Positions 7,836 through 15,628 of a stretch of 64,000 nucleotides of DNA are shown here, one piece after another (the first letter of the stretch is position 1; each line of letters opens with the position of its first letter). This DNA comes from Veillonella sp. CHU740. GTDB lineage: Bacteria > Bacillota > Negativicutes > Veillonellales > Veillonellaceae. The notes under the pieces are model-generated. The model was not told the DNA's origin. It saw nothing but the letters and a program-made list of their open reading frames with translations, and made no database searches. A program made the position numbers and the translations under genes. Location: NCBI RefSeq assembly GCF_003992055.1, contig NZ_RQVD01000001.1:222422-286421 (forward strand). The letters are read 5' to 3'.

Positions 7836-7867
7836 GGGCTAGAACCATCTAGCCCCTCTTTTTTTTT
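7836..7867 (+). terminator. Terminator-like hairpin reading on the plus strand
   Basis: GGGCTAGA-ACCA-TCTAGCCC, a perfect 8-base stem, followed by CTC and a long T run on the plus strand. No plus-strand gene ends directly before it. It may block antisense transcription into the minus-strand gene at 7871. Confidence 0.65.
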
Positions 7868-7870
7868 ATT

Positions 7871-8239
7871 TTATCTTCCATACACACCAAGTTTATTTAG
7901 CATATCTTCAATTTCTTTATTATCATACCAACCTAATTCACATAGTAAGTAATCATTTTCAATTATTTGTTTAATGTCATTATTTACAGCCTTAAAAGCA
8001 AATATTGTTTTTCCATTAGCTAGTAAGCACATATGATTTAATTCATAAAATTCTTTGATTACTATTTCAACAAACTTTTGATTAACTGTTTCACGTTGTA
8101 ATACTTCGTTTATGTAGCCAGCGTTTAAAATCATTTTTTCAAGATACTGTTTATAATCTGCTTTAAATCTTTGTTGTTGTTCTGCTGTTGATTTATTAAT
8201 AATATTGCGGGCTTCTAATGTGTTTACTAATAATCTCAT
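7871..8239 (-). CDS. Operator-controlled early protein of unknown function
   Basis: 122 residues from the ATG at 8239, preceded by GGGAGGTAACACAA; the longer reading from 8281 would start inside operator copy D. The sequence is mostly helical and charged (KSTAEQQQRFKADYKQYLEKM..., VNNDIKQIIENDYLLCELGWY) without membrane segments. Its promoter (8345-8373) carries operator copy E between -35 and -10, and copy D lies in the leader, so it should be repressed in the lysogen and induced together with the RNA polymerase operon. No family recognised. Anti-host or regulatory roles are possible. Confidence 0.65.
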   Translation of the reverse strand: MRLLVNTLEARNIINKSTAEQQQRFKADYKQYLEKMILNAGYINEVLQRETVNQKFVEIVIKEFYELNHMCLLANGKTIFAFKAVNNDIKQIIENDYLLCELGWYDNKEIEDMLNKLGVYGR

Positions 8240-8264
8240 TTGTGTTACCTCCCTGATTCTCTTT

Positions 8265-8284
8265 GTAATGTTTATTTGCATTAC
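8265..8284. promoter_or_regulatory. Operator copy D (inverted repeat)
   Basis: GTAATGT, six bases, GCATTAC. It lies in the leader of the gene starting at 8239. Confidence 0.75.
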
Positions 8285-8344
8285 ATGATGGATAAAAAAT
8301 TTTGTGGTTCGGGTTCGTTTGTCTTTCCCTTACCTCTTGACTAT

Positions 8345-8373
8345 ATTATATCACATGTAATGCAGATATGCAA
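8345..8373 (-). promoter_or_regulatory. Sigma70-type promoter of the 7871-8239 gene
   Basis: On the minus strand TTGCAT (8368-8373), 17 bases, TATAAT (8345-8350). The spacer contains most of operator copy E. Confidence 0.75.
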
Positions 8374-8376
8374 TAC
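8357..8376. promoter_or_regulatory. Operator copy E (inverted repeat)
   Basis: GTAATGC, six bases, GCAATAC, placed between and over the -35 and -10 of the 8345-8373 promoter. A bound repressor would exclude RNA polymerase. A further half site (GCAATGC) lies at 8420-8426. Confidence 0.75.
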
Positions 8377-8490
8377 ATTTTATATAAATTTTTTGAGTTT
8401 TCTTATAATTTTTATCTATGCAATGCACATAAAGACACAACAAAACTATAACGGCGTCACATTCTCCCCGATTAACGGAAAGACAAAAAG

Positions 8491-8537
8491 CACCACCAGG
8501 AATTATATAAAGATTTGCCCTTGTGCTCCTGGTGATG
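8491..8537 (-). terminator. Probable terminator hairpin after the secreted early protein
   Basis: CACCAGGA and TCCTGGTG arms with a loop of about 28 bases, just downstream of the stop at 8544 on the minus strand and followed by a T-rich stretch (TTTTTGTCTTT). The large loop lowers confidence. Confidence 0.5.
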
Positions 8538-8543
8538 TTTGTT

Positions 8544-8975
8544 TTATTGCTTGCGTATATAATAGCTCGTGATCTTATATTCTGGATTATATGCCGTGAA
8601 TTCATTCGGCTTACTTACATCAAAATATATAGTACGCTTATGTCCTTCTAATTCCACGTATAGAATTCTTTTATTCAAGTTACTATAATCAAAACTAGTA
8701 CTTCTATAGGTGTATTGCTGTTCGCCCCAATAATCGGCGGTAATGATTAACGGCTTTCCCGTTCGCTTATTGATCCATTCACCAATATATAAGGAATCGG
8801 CTTCGTTTTTATAATGCAAATATGAAGCTCTTCGACTTTCCTTCTCGGCTTGTGGTGTGTAACGGCTTATGCCTATTTCCCAATCTTCTAGCACCCTTGC
8901 ATGTGATGTATTAGGCGTGGCAATCGTTGCCACTAAAAGACACAAAAGAAATAGGCTTGCTTTTCTTGCTTTCAT
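8544..8975 (-). CDS. Secreted early-region protein of unknown function
   Basis: 143 residues with a clear Sec signal peptide: MKARK, a hydrophobic core (ASLFLLCLLVATIATP) and probable cleavage after SHA. The mature part is small, basic and beta-rich in appearance (LYIGEWINKRTGKPLIITADYWGEQQYTYRS). There is no lipobox cysteine. The ATG follows AGGAGGGGATGAA. It lies at the start of the phage early region, next to the non-coding putative genome end, where T7-like phages keep host-interaction genes. It could alter the cell surface or periplasm of the lysogen, such as superinfection exclusion, but nothing in the sequence proves this. Confidence 0.7.
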   Translation of the reverse strand: MKARKASLFLLCLLVATIATPNTSHARVLEDWEIGISRYTPQAEKESRRASYLHYKNEADSLYIGEWINKRTGKPLIITADYWGEQQYTYRSTSFDYSNLNKRILYVELEGHKRTIYFDVSKPNEFTAYNPEYKITSYYIRKQ

Positions 8976-9202
8976 TTCATCCCCTCCTTTTGTCTTTATT
9001 GTAACATTCTGACAATTTGAAGGAAATACAGTTTTGTTTTATTTTTTGTCTTGTCAATAATTCTTTTTGACTTTGATTTATATCTTTGTTTTTCTTTGGT
9101 TGTTGCTTTTATCTGTTTTTATCTTTGTTTTAAATTGATATGATCATTTCTTTTTATTCTATTTAATTTGCTTACATTCCTATACAGCTCTTGCTTATAT
9201 AG

Positions 9203-9267
9203 ACTTTTCAAAGGCTAATAAAATAGACACAACAAGTTTACTCCTCTTTTTTTAGTCTTTGAAAAGT
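9203..9267. repeat. 11-bp perfect inverted repeat
   Basis: ACTTTTCAAAG at 9203-9213 and its complement CTTTGAAAAGT at 9257-9267, separated by 43 bases that include one AGACACAA motif and a T run. Confidence 0.7.
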
Positions 9268-9973
9268 TCATCATGGCACTATCATATTTTATGGTTTACT
9301 TTCCTCTTTGGTCATGTAAAAGGCTTATGATACTCTTATGTACTTTTATCAGGTATTCTTCAGGACTTCTTACACATTATTTAATATAAGTCTTTACCAC
9401 TACGTGTTTTAGTACCAGTTGGATTCTTTGGTACTTGTACAAGTTATCTTTGATAATGTTATGAATGTCTTCTACTTTTTTACAGGTATTCCTTATTTGC
9501 TACTGGTTTGAATACTATAAAAAGTGTCTATCGACTATGACACATAACCCCCCCTCAAAAAAAAAGAAAAGGGGTAAGGTAAGAGAAAGGTATATAGGAA
9601 TAGGATAGAGTGAGAGAGGATAATATAGAGAGGTAAGAGACACCATACGGGGGGTGTTTAAATCTCTACCTGTGTATATATCCCCTCATAAATTTTTTAC
9701 AAATTTTCTATACCCACTTTTATCACATCTTTAATAAGCTCTTTAACCCTACTTTTATCAGTGGAGATAAGACCCTCTTTTAAGTCTTCTATAAAGATTC
9801 TTAATATATTATATATAGTATTATATAGATATTATATAAGAACTCTTATAATAAGTTTTTTTAAAAGAAGAGAAAAGTAGTCAAAAGAGAAGAAAAGAGT
9901 GAGTGATGAACAATAAAATAGTCTGAATATGACATCCAATCTTCAGTCCGATTAGCCATAAACAATCTATAAT

Positions 9974-10008
9974 GGTTCATATAGTTTCCCAATTAAATTA
10001 ATCAAGTT
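9974..10008 (-). promoter_or_regulatory. Copy 1 of a 35-bp repeat, candidate phage RNA polymerase promoter
   Basis: 34 of 35 bases match 41521-41555, same orientation. Read on the minus strand it contains an AT-rich segment leading into GGGAAA, resembling the layout of T7-family promoters (17 specific bases then GGGAGA). This copy follows the large terminase and precedes the early genes, like T7 promoters at the genome ends. Function is inferred. Confidence 0.55.
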
Positions 10009-10035
10009 AATTGCCATGTGTACATAGTCGAATAA

Positions 10036-11766
10036 TCAGTTAATTCTATGATTCTTTAAAAAGTTATAATTATTGTTAATACTGCTACGATCATCATATT
10101 TGTGTGTCTTAATATTAAATAAAACACCCCTATCAGGGTCTAACCAATCAAGTAAACGGTTTTCCATTTCTTCATCAATACCTGTTTGTGCATCCCTATT
10201 CATAATATCAGTAAAATACTCTACACCCATTGTAAGGGCGTCTAAACGGTCATCATGTGCAAGACTACCTTTATCTCTAGAGATTCTAGTCATCTGATAA
10301 AACAAGCTATAGTTTAGTGTCTTTTCATTAGCTTGATAATCGTTCTGTATGATAGGTTTATGAATAATAAGTTTATGTTGTGCCATGATAGGCTCAAGTG
10401 TATCAATGATACGTAGTTCTTTTTGTTTAAAGTTTCGTACCTCTTCAATAGCACAAGGGTGTGTCTTTGTAAGGTACGGAGTAAATAGTTGAGTAAACAT
10501 GCCATTACCAAAGTTAGATTCGATAAGGACTGCATTTACATCAAAGGATTTAGCCTTATTGGCTAGCTGTGAAAGCACATTATCTGCATATCCATTGCCT
10601 TTAAAGGCTCCTACGTCTAAGACAAATAGATATCCATTTAGATATTTAATAATAGCATAAGCTGTTTCGTCTTGCCCTCTACCGCTGGCATCAATAGCAA
10701 GTACACTGCCTGTATAGTCTGCTACTTGCTCACTACGGCTTAGTGGTTCATAGAAATAGTCTCCTTTTAAAGCAAGGTTTGGTACGTCATCAATTCTATA
10801 CATTCGTTCATTTGTCCAATTCCATTTAAGAGAAGAGGACTTTTTGTCTAAAGAGGATACGATCAAGTCGGATACTTTTAGTGGGTATCGTTCATAGTCA
10901 CTCAAATTCGTATTAAGCATAAACTGTAAAGCAAAGCCTGCTTTACCATAGGATAGTCTACGTTTAATTATCTCCTCTTCATTAAATCGTTTTGGGTCTG
11001 TTGGTCTACCACTCCATCGTTGTGGCTCTGCATCATATCTATTAGCAATAATAGGTGCTAATCTATCTCCATAGTGTTCCCTTTCCTCGGGGGTCTCTGG
11101 GTATAATACAGTCCATATATTGGTACGGTATCCCCTGTTTTGTAATTCGTTATAAAGGCTCATTTCATTTTGTGGTGTACCTAGGTAAACTATTTGTCCG
11201 TTAGGCTTTAGAATTGCATCATATTCCCTAACAGCTTCAAATAGCTTATCTCTTTGTGTCTGTGTAGCACTGTTGTTTGATACTTCCACGTCATCTGAAA
11301 TGAGTAGGTCAGCACGACTACCTGTAATTTGTCCTGTGATACCTACGGACTTGATAGAGGGTGAAATATCTGGTGTAGCAAGTCCTACATCAAATATGTT
11401 TTGTGTGTCTCGTTGTCCCTTTTGTGGTAACAAATCAGACAAAAAGGGTAGTGTCTGTATAATTTTCTTTACAAATATTGCGTTGGCATCTGCTCTATCT
11501 TTACTTGCGGATACAATCAAGACCTTTTTCTGTGGGTCTTTCCACAATGTCCATGCACTAAATGCACATGTAATAAATGATTTAGCTACACCACGGAAGC
11601 CTTGTATAATGTAACGATCACTTGGTGGATTCATCAAGGCTCTTGCAATATCATATTGTATCTCGGTAGGCTCTGGTAGACTAATGCTATCCCATACCAT
11701 GTATAGGAATACACGGAAGTCTTCCTTTGCCCTATCAATTTGTGTCTGTGTCCATTTGGTTGCCAT
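10036..11766 (-). CDS. Large terminase subunit (T7 gp19-like)
   Basis: 576 residues (T7 gp19: 586). Packages phage DNA into the prohead as ATPase and cuts concatemers as nuclease. Visible: the Walker A-like loop QGFRGVAKS near residue 55, the Walker B region ADLLISDDVEV, the coupling motif IVYLGTPQNE, and the nuclease region with VLAIDASGRGQDETAYAI, ALIESNFGNG and HDDRLDALTMGV. Starts at the ATG at 11766 after a modest AAGG site. The small terminase gene lies about 110 bases upstream. The non-coding putative genome end follows directly, as in T7. Confidence 0.95.
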   Translation of the reverse strand: MATKWTQTQIDRAKEDFRVFLYMVWDSISLPEPTEIQYDIARALMNPPSDRYIIQGFRGVAKSFITCAFSAWTLWKDPQKKVLIVSASKDRADANAIFVKKIIQTLPFLSDLLPQKGQRDTQNIFDVGLATPDISPSIKSVGITGQITGSRADLLISDDVEVSNNSATQTQRDKLFEAVREYDAILKPNGQIVYLGTPQNEMSLYNELQNRGYRTNIWTVLYPETPEEREHYGDRLAPIIANRYDAEPQRWSGRPTDPKRFNEEEIIKRRLSYGKAGFALQFMLNTNLSDYERYPLKVSDLIVSSLDKKSSSLKWNWTNERMYRIDDVPNLALKGDYFYEPLSRSEQVADYTGSVLAIDASGRGQDETAYAIIKYLNGYLFVLDVGAFKGNGYADNVLSQLANKAKSFDVNAVLIESNFGNGMFTQLFTPYLTKTHPCAIEEVRNFKQKELRIIDTLEPIMAQHKLIIHKPIIQNDYQANEKTLNYSLFYQMTRISRDKGSLAHDDRLDALTMGVEYFTDIMNRDAQTGIDEEMENRLLDWLDPDRGVLFNIKTHKYDDRSSINNNYNFLKNHRIN

Positions 11767-11875
11767 ATGTGATATACCTTTTTACATAATATTAAATTTA
11801 AGCTATCTATTTTCGCCATTAAGACCCCTCTAGTATATTTTAGGTATAATCATATTACGAATATATTTTAATAGC

Positions 11876-12109
11876 TTATTTTAAGTCTAGTGGTTCATCA
11901 TCAAATATTGGTATTTCTTTTACCTCTTGTACCACAATTTCTGTAAGGTTTTTTGTAGTATATAACTCATTGTCTTTCAAATACTTTCGTACAGTCGCTA
12001 AAAACTTTGGGTCTCTCCTAAGTTCTTCATCATGTAAGCCCTCAAGTAGTGCCGTTGTTTCAAGTTCTGCAATTGTGTCTATTTGCATTCGGCGGTTCTT
12101 TACATCCAT
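11876..12109 (-). CDS. Small terminase subunit (T7 gp18-like)
   Basis: 77 residues (T7 gp18: 89). Would recognise the phage DNA and regulate the large terminase. Sequence is mostly helical with the pattern LEGLHDEELRRDPKFLATVRKYLKDN and a short acidic C-terminus, typical of T7-like small terminases. It sits 3 bases after the methyltransferase stop and upstream of the large terminase. Assignment rests on size, position and the helical pattern. Confidence 0.8.
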   Translation of the reverse strand: MDVKNRRMQIDTIAELETTALLEGLHDEELRRDPKFLATVRKYLKDNELYTTKNLTEIVVQEVKEIPIFDDEPLDLK

Positions 12110-12112
12110 ATC

Positions 12113-13360
12113 TTAGTCATCACCCCTTTTTATTTTAATGAGTTCTATAATTTGTTTAAAAATTTCTTCTAAAACATTTACAACTATACTATTTCCAGCT
12201 AATTTCTCCAATCTTTCTCTTGTAAAAAATGTTTTGTTTATACAATACAACGGGTTGTTTTTTACAATTTTTTCATAGTCACTTTCAGTAAATCCCATTA
12301 ATAAAAAGCACTCTCTAGGTGTCAATGTCCTATAAGGTGCTTTACCAGGTCTAGCCGTAGGATATGTGAGGATACCTGCATTAGGATGTCTATCTTGTTT
12401 TGTTGTTATTGTACCTACAGTATCTGCTACAGCCTTTTTACCATTAAATATGATTTTATTTTCTTTATATATTTTTTGTCTAGTTTTCGTGTTATTGGGG
12501 TTAGAGGTATTTGCTTCATCTTTATACTTTTTTAATCCATAATTTGTTTTTAAATAATATTCTAACTCCTTTAAAGGTTTAGGTTGAGTTTTATATATCT
12601 CTTCCAAATTATTGGAATTTAAAAATAGTTTTATTTTATTTTTCATAGATACATTTTTACATAATGTACTTATCATAAAAGTTCGCCTTCTTGTCTGTGG
12701 CACTCCAAAATCTTTAGCATTTAGTGTGTATACTACATTATAATACCCTAATTTTTCTAACACTCCTTGCCATTCCTTAAAATTCTCTATGTTTTTCTTT
12801 GCAAGGATAGTACTAACATTTTCCATCAATAATACTGTAGGAAGTTTCTTCCCTGTACTTTTTATGTCAAGTAAAATTCGCTCTATTTCCCATAATAAGC
12901 CTGATCTATTGCTTGTTCCTCGTGCTATTCCTGTCCAATTCCTTGTCCAAGTACTACTAATTGATAAATTTTGACACGGAAAAGAATACGTCAATATATC
13001 TATGTCTGTTGGGAGTACCTCGCTTGTTACTTTAGTTATATCCCCTAGATTACTTGTTCGTTCATAAGCACATAGTACTTTTGCTAAAAATTCTGCATTG
13101 TATCTTTTTAAACTATTTTTAGTAATTTTTTGCTTTCCATCTAAACTTAAATTTAATTCAAATAACTTATCTTCCAATTCCTTTTTAGTTAGTGCATTAT
13201 ATTTCGATATATCTTGCATTCCATTTTTCATACAATCATAAGCTAGAATAGCACCAATATCCCATTCAATAGTATTTACTATTTCATAATGCACACCAAT
13301 ATTTTCTAAGGCTTTCCTCTGCCCCCCCATACCACTAAAGGCTTCTATTACACGTAACAT
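12113..13360 (-). CDS. DNA (cytosine-5-)-methyltransferase
   Basis: 415 residues. Transfers a methyl group from S-adenosylmethionine to cytosine C5. Motifs in order: I (FSGMGGQRKALENIG), IV with catalytic Cys (YSFPCQNLS), VI (LLMENVSTIL), VIII (PQTRRRTF), a target-recognition region, and IX-X (ECFLLMGF, LAGNSIVVNVLEEIF). No partner restriction gene is visible, so it is an orphan enzyme that may protect phage DNA from host restriction. A G7 tract lies inside motif I, in frame, so slippage would switch the gene off near its start. A terminator upstream (13381-13413) and its insertion between lysis and terminase genes suggest it was acquired as an extra module. Confidence 0.93.
   Translation of the reverse strand: MLRVIEAFSGMGGQRKALENIGVHYEIVNTIEWDIGAILAYDCMKNGMQDISKYNALTKKELEDKLFELNLSLDGKQKITKNSLKRYNAEFLAKVLCAYERTSNLGDITKVTSEVLPTDIDILTYSFPCQNLSISSTWTRNWTGIARGTSNRSGLLWEIERILLDIKSTGKKLPTVLLMENVSTILAKKNIENFKEWQGVLEKLGYYNVVYTLNAKDFGVPQTRRRTFMISTLCKNVSMKNKIKLFLNSNNLEEIYKTQPKPLKELEYYLKTNYGLKKYKDEANTSNPNNTKTRQKIYKENKIIFNGKKAVADTVGTITTKQDRHPNAGILTYPTARPGKAPYRTLTPRECFLLMGFTESDYEKIVKNNPLYCINKTFFTRERLEKLAGNSIVVNVLEEIFKQIIELIKIKRGDD
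13322..13328 (-). repeat. G7 tract in motif I of the methyltransferase
   Basis: Codon 11 onward reads ATG-GGG-GGG-CAG. Seven G keep the frame open. The same ATG plus G run occurs in the RNA polymerase gene with eight G, out of frame. Confidence 0.85.
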
Positions 13361-13380
13361 TCATACCTCCTAATGTAGAC

Positions 13381-13413
13381 AAAAAGAGGTTAGAACGTAT
13401 GCTCTAACCCCTT
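13381..13413 (-). terminator. Terminator between lysis cassette and methyltransferase
   Basis: GGTTAGA (13388-13394) and TCTAACC (13403-13409) form a stem with an 8-base loop. On the minus strand it is followed by CTCTTTTTGTC. Confidence 0.75.
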
Positions 13414-13419
13414 TATCTT

Positions 13420-13989
13420 TTATAACCATTTTGTAGCCGTCAATGTGATTCTTTTGTCTGTATTTTTCTGCAACGATAGGATATCTGCTTTTAAATCAAT
13501 ATCCAGTTCTTTTGTTTGATAGGATAATCTTGCACCCATTTTTACCACTTTATCTTTATTTGTGTCTGTTTCAACGTAAACACCCTTTTTAAAACGTGGT
13601 TGTTCTGGTACTTTAATATCTAAATTTACTTGCCGTTCCTCGGAGACCACAAGTTTACCGTTATCAAATTTATGATTTTCTTTAACTTTTGTTGTCTGCA
13701 CTTCGTGACGTTTACCATTCACTGTTACCACAATAGGTGTTTGCTTATCTTCAATTTGTATATCGGTATCTTCATCCTTTGCTTTTGGTACATAATGAAT
13801 GGTTCTTTTGTTCTGTTCCTTCATCTCTACTTTAACTGGAGGTTGAAAGTTCTCTTGTTCTGGTGTGTCTTCGTGTGAATGTCCACCTAATGCAAAGTGA
13901 ATGAATGTTGCTAGTGCTAAGACAAAAACTAATGTACCTATAATGATGTATAGTATGATTTTAACTCTTGTACTAATAACCCCAAGCAT
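13420..13989 (-). CDS. Membrane-anchored periplasmic protein, spanin candidate
   Basis: 189 residues: an N-terminal membrane helix (IILYIIIGTLVFVLALATFIHFAL), then about 150 soluble, strongly charged residues with beta-like segments. It follows the amidase, overlapping it by 17 bases, in the place where T7 has its Rz spanin. A diderm host needs disruption of the outer membrane, so a spanin is expected here. There is no lipobox and no embedded Rz1 reading frame that I could find, so the assignment rests on position and topology only. The ATG follows AAGGGGG. A terminator lies downstream. Confidence 0.5.
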   Translation of the reverse strand: MLGVISTRVKIILYIIIGTLVFVLALATFIHFALGGHSHEDTPEQENFQPPVKVEMKEQNKRTIHYVPKAKDEDTDIQIEDKQTPIVVTVNGKRHEVQTTKVKENHKFDNGKLVVSEERQVNLDIKVPEQPRFKKGVYVETDTNKDKVVKMGARLSYQTKELDIDLKADILSLQKNTDKRITLTATKWL

Positions 13990-14476
13990 CCATATACCCC
14001 CTTGCTATTGATCTAATGTAGTCACCATCACCATATAAATCCCATCTCATGTCAGGGTCGTCATCATCAATACCATAGCCGTCCATATCAGCTACTTCAG
14101 CATGTGTGAGTACATTATCTAAAGGAATACCAATCTCGATACATAGTTTAGCTACTACTCTACCCATCATATCGTACTGTTCATTTGTAGGTGGATACTC
14201 TCCATAATCAATGTTTCCGTCATTAAAGATACTTGCTTTATAAGCACATGCTAAGGCAATTCCAATAGCACCTGTATTACGTCTCCATGTATGTGCTTTT
14301 CTTTCATTGAATGAGTTCATACTTGTATAAATACGCCCGTCTTGATCAATATTTAAGTGATAGTCATTAAAGAACTGTCCATAACGTCCAGCACTCCAAT
14401 GTAAATAAATCATATTGATATTGCCCCGTGCTTCTGTTGTATAGTCTGATAAATCGTAAAAATCAATCTCTCTCAT
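13973..14476 (-). CDS. Endolysin: N-acetylmuramoyl-L-alanine amidase
   Basis: 167 residues of the Amidase_2/T7-lysozyme-like fold. Cleaves the amide bond between muramic acid and the peptide stem. Likely zinc ligands are the His in IYLHWSAG near the N-terminus and the His in NVLTHAEVA; a compact GIALACAY core lies between. No signal peptide, so it depends on the holin for export. I chose the ATG at 14476, with GGAGGAGAAGGACATC upstream, over the in-frame ATG at 14497. It overlaps the holin by 14 bases and the next gene by 17, a tight lysis cassette. Confidence 0.9.
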   Translation of the reverse strand: MREIDFYDLSDYTTEARGNINMIYLHWSAGRYGQFFNDYHLNIDQDGRIYTSMNSFNERKAHTWRRNTGAIGIALACAYKASIFNDGNIDYGEYPPTNEQYDMMGRVVAKLCIEIGIPLDNVLTHAEVADMDGYGIDDDDPDMRWDLYGDGDYIRSIARGYMDAWGY

Positions 14477-15041
14477 GATGTCCTTCTCCTCCTTCATAAG
14501 ATGTGGTATTTACTGTGCGTTCTATTGTATCTTCTGTAGTCCTTTTCACAACTTCTTGCTCTACTCGTTTATTTACTCCGAACCTAGACAAAACGGCTAA
14601 AATACCATCTTTTAAAAATGATGCTTCCTTTACACCCATTTCCTTTAGATTTTCTGCAATAGAAAAACATTCTGCTACTACTACAGTTAGATAGATTAGA
14701 AATGAGATTGTCTCATCAGCTTTTAAACCATTGTAGGCAAAGTCTGGAAATAGATAGACAACAATTGCCATAAGAATTGCTAAGGCATACGCTCGTGTCT
14801 TTTGCCCTAGCCCTTCTCTAAATTCACGGCTTTCAAGGTATCCTTTCTGCCATGCTCTAAAAAAGATACCTCGAAACGTGTTATAAAAACTACATTCTCT
14901 GTTTGTGTCTCTGTTATAGTTATCAACTACGATAAACCATTTTGTGATTACATCAAGAATGACAAGTATTGCTATTAATAACATCATGTTTATAGCATTT
15001 AATAACGCTTTATCTGGTATTGCTATATGTAGATAACTCAT
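14463..15041 (-). CDS. Holin (phage_holin_4_1 / TcdE-like family)
   Basis: 192 residues. Three hydrophobic stretches (INMMLLIAILVILDVITKWFIVV, AYALAILMAIVVYLFPDFAY, ISFLIYLTVVVAECFSIAENL) with the ENLKEMG-type segment common in this holin family. The charged C-terminal tail (KRVEQEVVKRTTEDTIERT) is longer than usual. It would form inner-membrane holes and release the endolysin. Its start overlaps the stop of the upstream zinc-ribbon-like gene by one base, and its end overlaps the amidase. Confidence 0.85.
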   Translation of the reverse strand: MSYLHIAIPDKALLNAINMMLLIAILVILDVITKWFIVVDNYNRDTNRECSFYNTFRGIFFRAWQKGYLESREFREGLGQKTRAYALAILMAIVVYLFPDFAYNGLKADETISFLIYLTVVVAECFSIAENLKEMGVKEASFLKDGILAVLSRFGVNKRVEQEVVKRTTEDTIERTVNTTSYEGGEGHHERD

Positions 15042-15181
15042 TATTCTTCCTCTTTTAAATCCATTAAATCATTATGAATACATCCCTCTGTAGGGCATAT
15101 ACCATCTTTATTAAGTGTTGCATAACACCATTCGCAAAAATGCATTACTGGAATATCAGAATGTACTTCGTAGTTATCCAT
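15041..15181 (-). CDS. 46-residue Cys-rich protein upstream of the holin
   Basis: Short gene with a clear GAGGTGAAATAA site before the ATG at 15181 and a stop that overlaps the holin start (TAATG). Cysteines appear as FCEWC and ICPTEGC, a pattern that could bind one zinc ion. Acidic C-terminus. Function unknown; tight coupling to the holin suggests co-expression with lysis or tail genes. Confidence 0.7.
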   Translation of the reverse strand: MDNYEVHSDIPVMHFCEWCYATLNKDGICPTEGCIHNDLMDLKEEE

Positions 15182-15183
15182 AT

Positions 15184-15585
15184 TTATTTCACCTCTTTAA
15201 TCTTTGTAATCATTTCTTGTGTGAGTTTCTTATATTGCTCTTGTAAATCTACTACACTAGCACCACTCAATGTACGTCTTGCTAGTGTTTGTTCTAATGT
15301 TTCAAAACGTTTGTCATAATAGCCTTTAATCTCTGCAATACGTTCTGCTTTAGTAGGTGCTACGGGTTCAGGTACATAGTCAATAAAGTTACCATTAATG
15401 TAGCATTTATTGTTTGCTACGAACTCGTTTTGCATTTCTTGTGTACCTGATAAGTATGTATGGTTCGGATATTGCATTTTAGCAAAGCTTAATACTGATT
15501 CTTCTGTGTCTCCATGTAAACCTACTAAATAGGTAGCCACTCGAAGACCTTTTTCATTTAGGATAAAAATATATTCGTTATTCAT
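15184..15585 (-). CDS. Tail-fibre-associated protein of unknown function
   Basis: 133 residues from the ATG at 15585 (AAGGAG 7 bases upstream). N-terminal half is globular (YIFILNEKGLRVATYLVGLHG); a Pro-rich hinge (VPEPVAPTKAERIAEIKGYYD) leads into a helical C-terminus (LEQTLARRTLSGASVVDLQEQYKKLTQ). The PTKAERIAEIK-type helical tail is common in small proteins encoded next to tail fibre genes, some of which act in fibre assembly. Lies between the tail fibre and lysis genes. Chaperone or accessory fibre role is inferred. Confidence 0.6.
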   Translation of the reverse strand: MNNEYIFILNEKGLRVATYLVGLHGDTEESVLSFAKMQYPNHTYLSGTQEMQNEFVANNKCYINGNFIDYVPEPVAPTKAERIAEIKGYYDKRFETLEQTLARRTLSGASVVDLQEQYKKLTQEMITKIKEVK

Positions 15586-15628
15586 GAGTGCTCCTTTCAT
15601 ATAAAAATAATGCTATATACATTTCGTA

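Larger units (their letters stand above)
8976..10035. other. Non-coding region, probable packaged-end and regulatory region of the phage
   Basis: About 1.06 kb without a credible gene. It holds an 11-bp perfect inverted repeat (9203-9213 and 9257-9267), a C7 run followed closely by A9 (9548-9565), a purine-rich stretch of about 90 bases (9567-9660) ending near G6, a very AT-rich stretch with repeated TATTATATA-like words (about 9800-9845), short repeats of ACTTTTATCA (9343, 9718 and 9753 areas) and the 35-bp repeat at 9974-10008. In T7 the genome ends, with terminal repeats and short flanking repeats, lie between large terminase and the early genes, which is exactly this position. That equivalence is inferred. 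Confidence 0.55.

Noticed and set aside
11634..11819. Small minus-strand reading frame with a good GAGGGG site overlapping the start of large terminase
   Set aside because: It lies almost wholly inside the terminase gene in another frame, has no recognisable features, and its ribosome site may simply help terminase translation.
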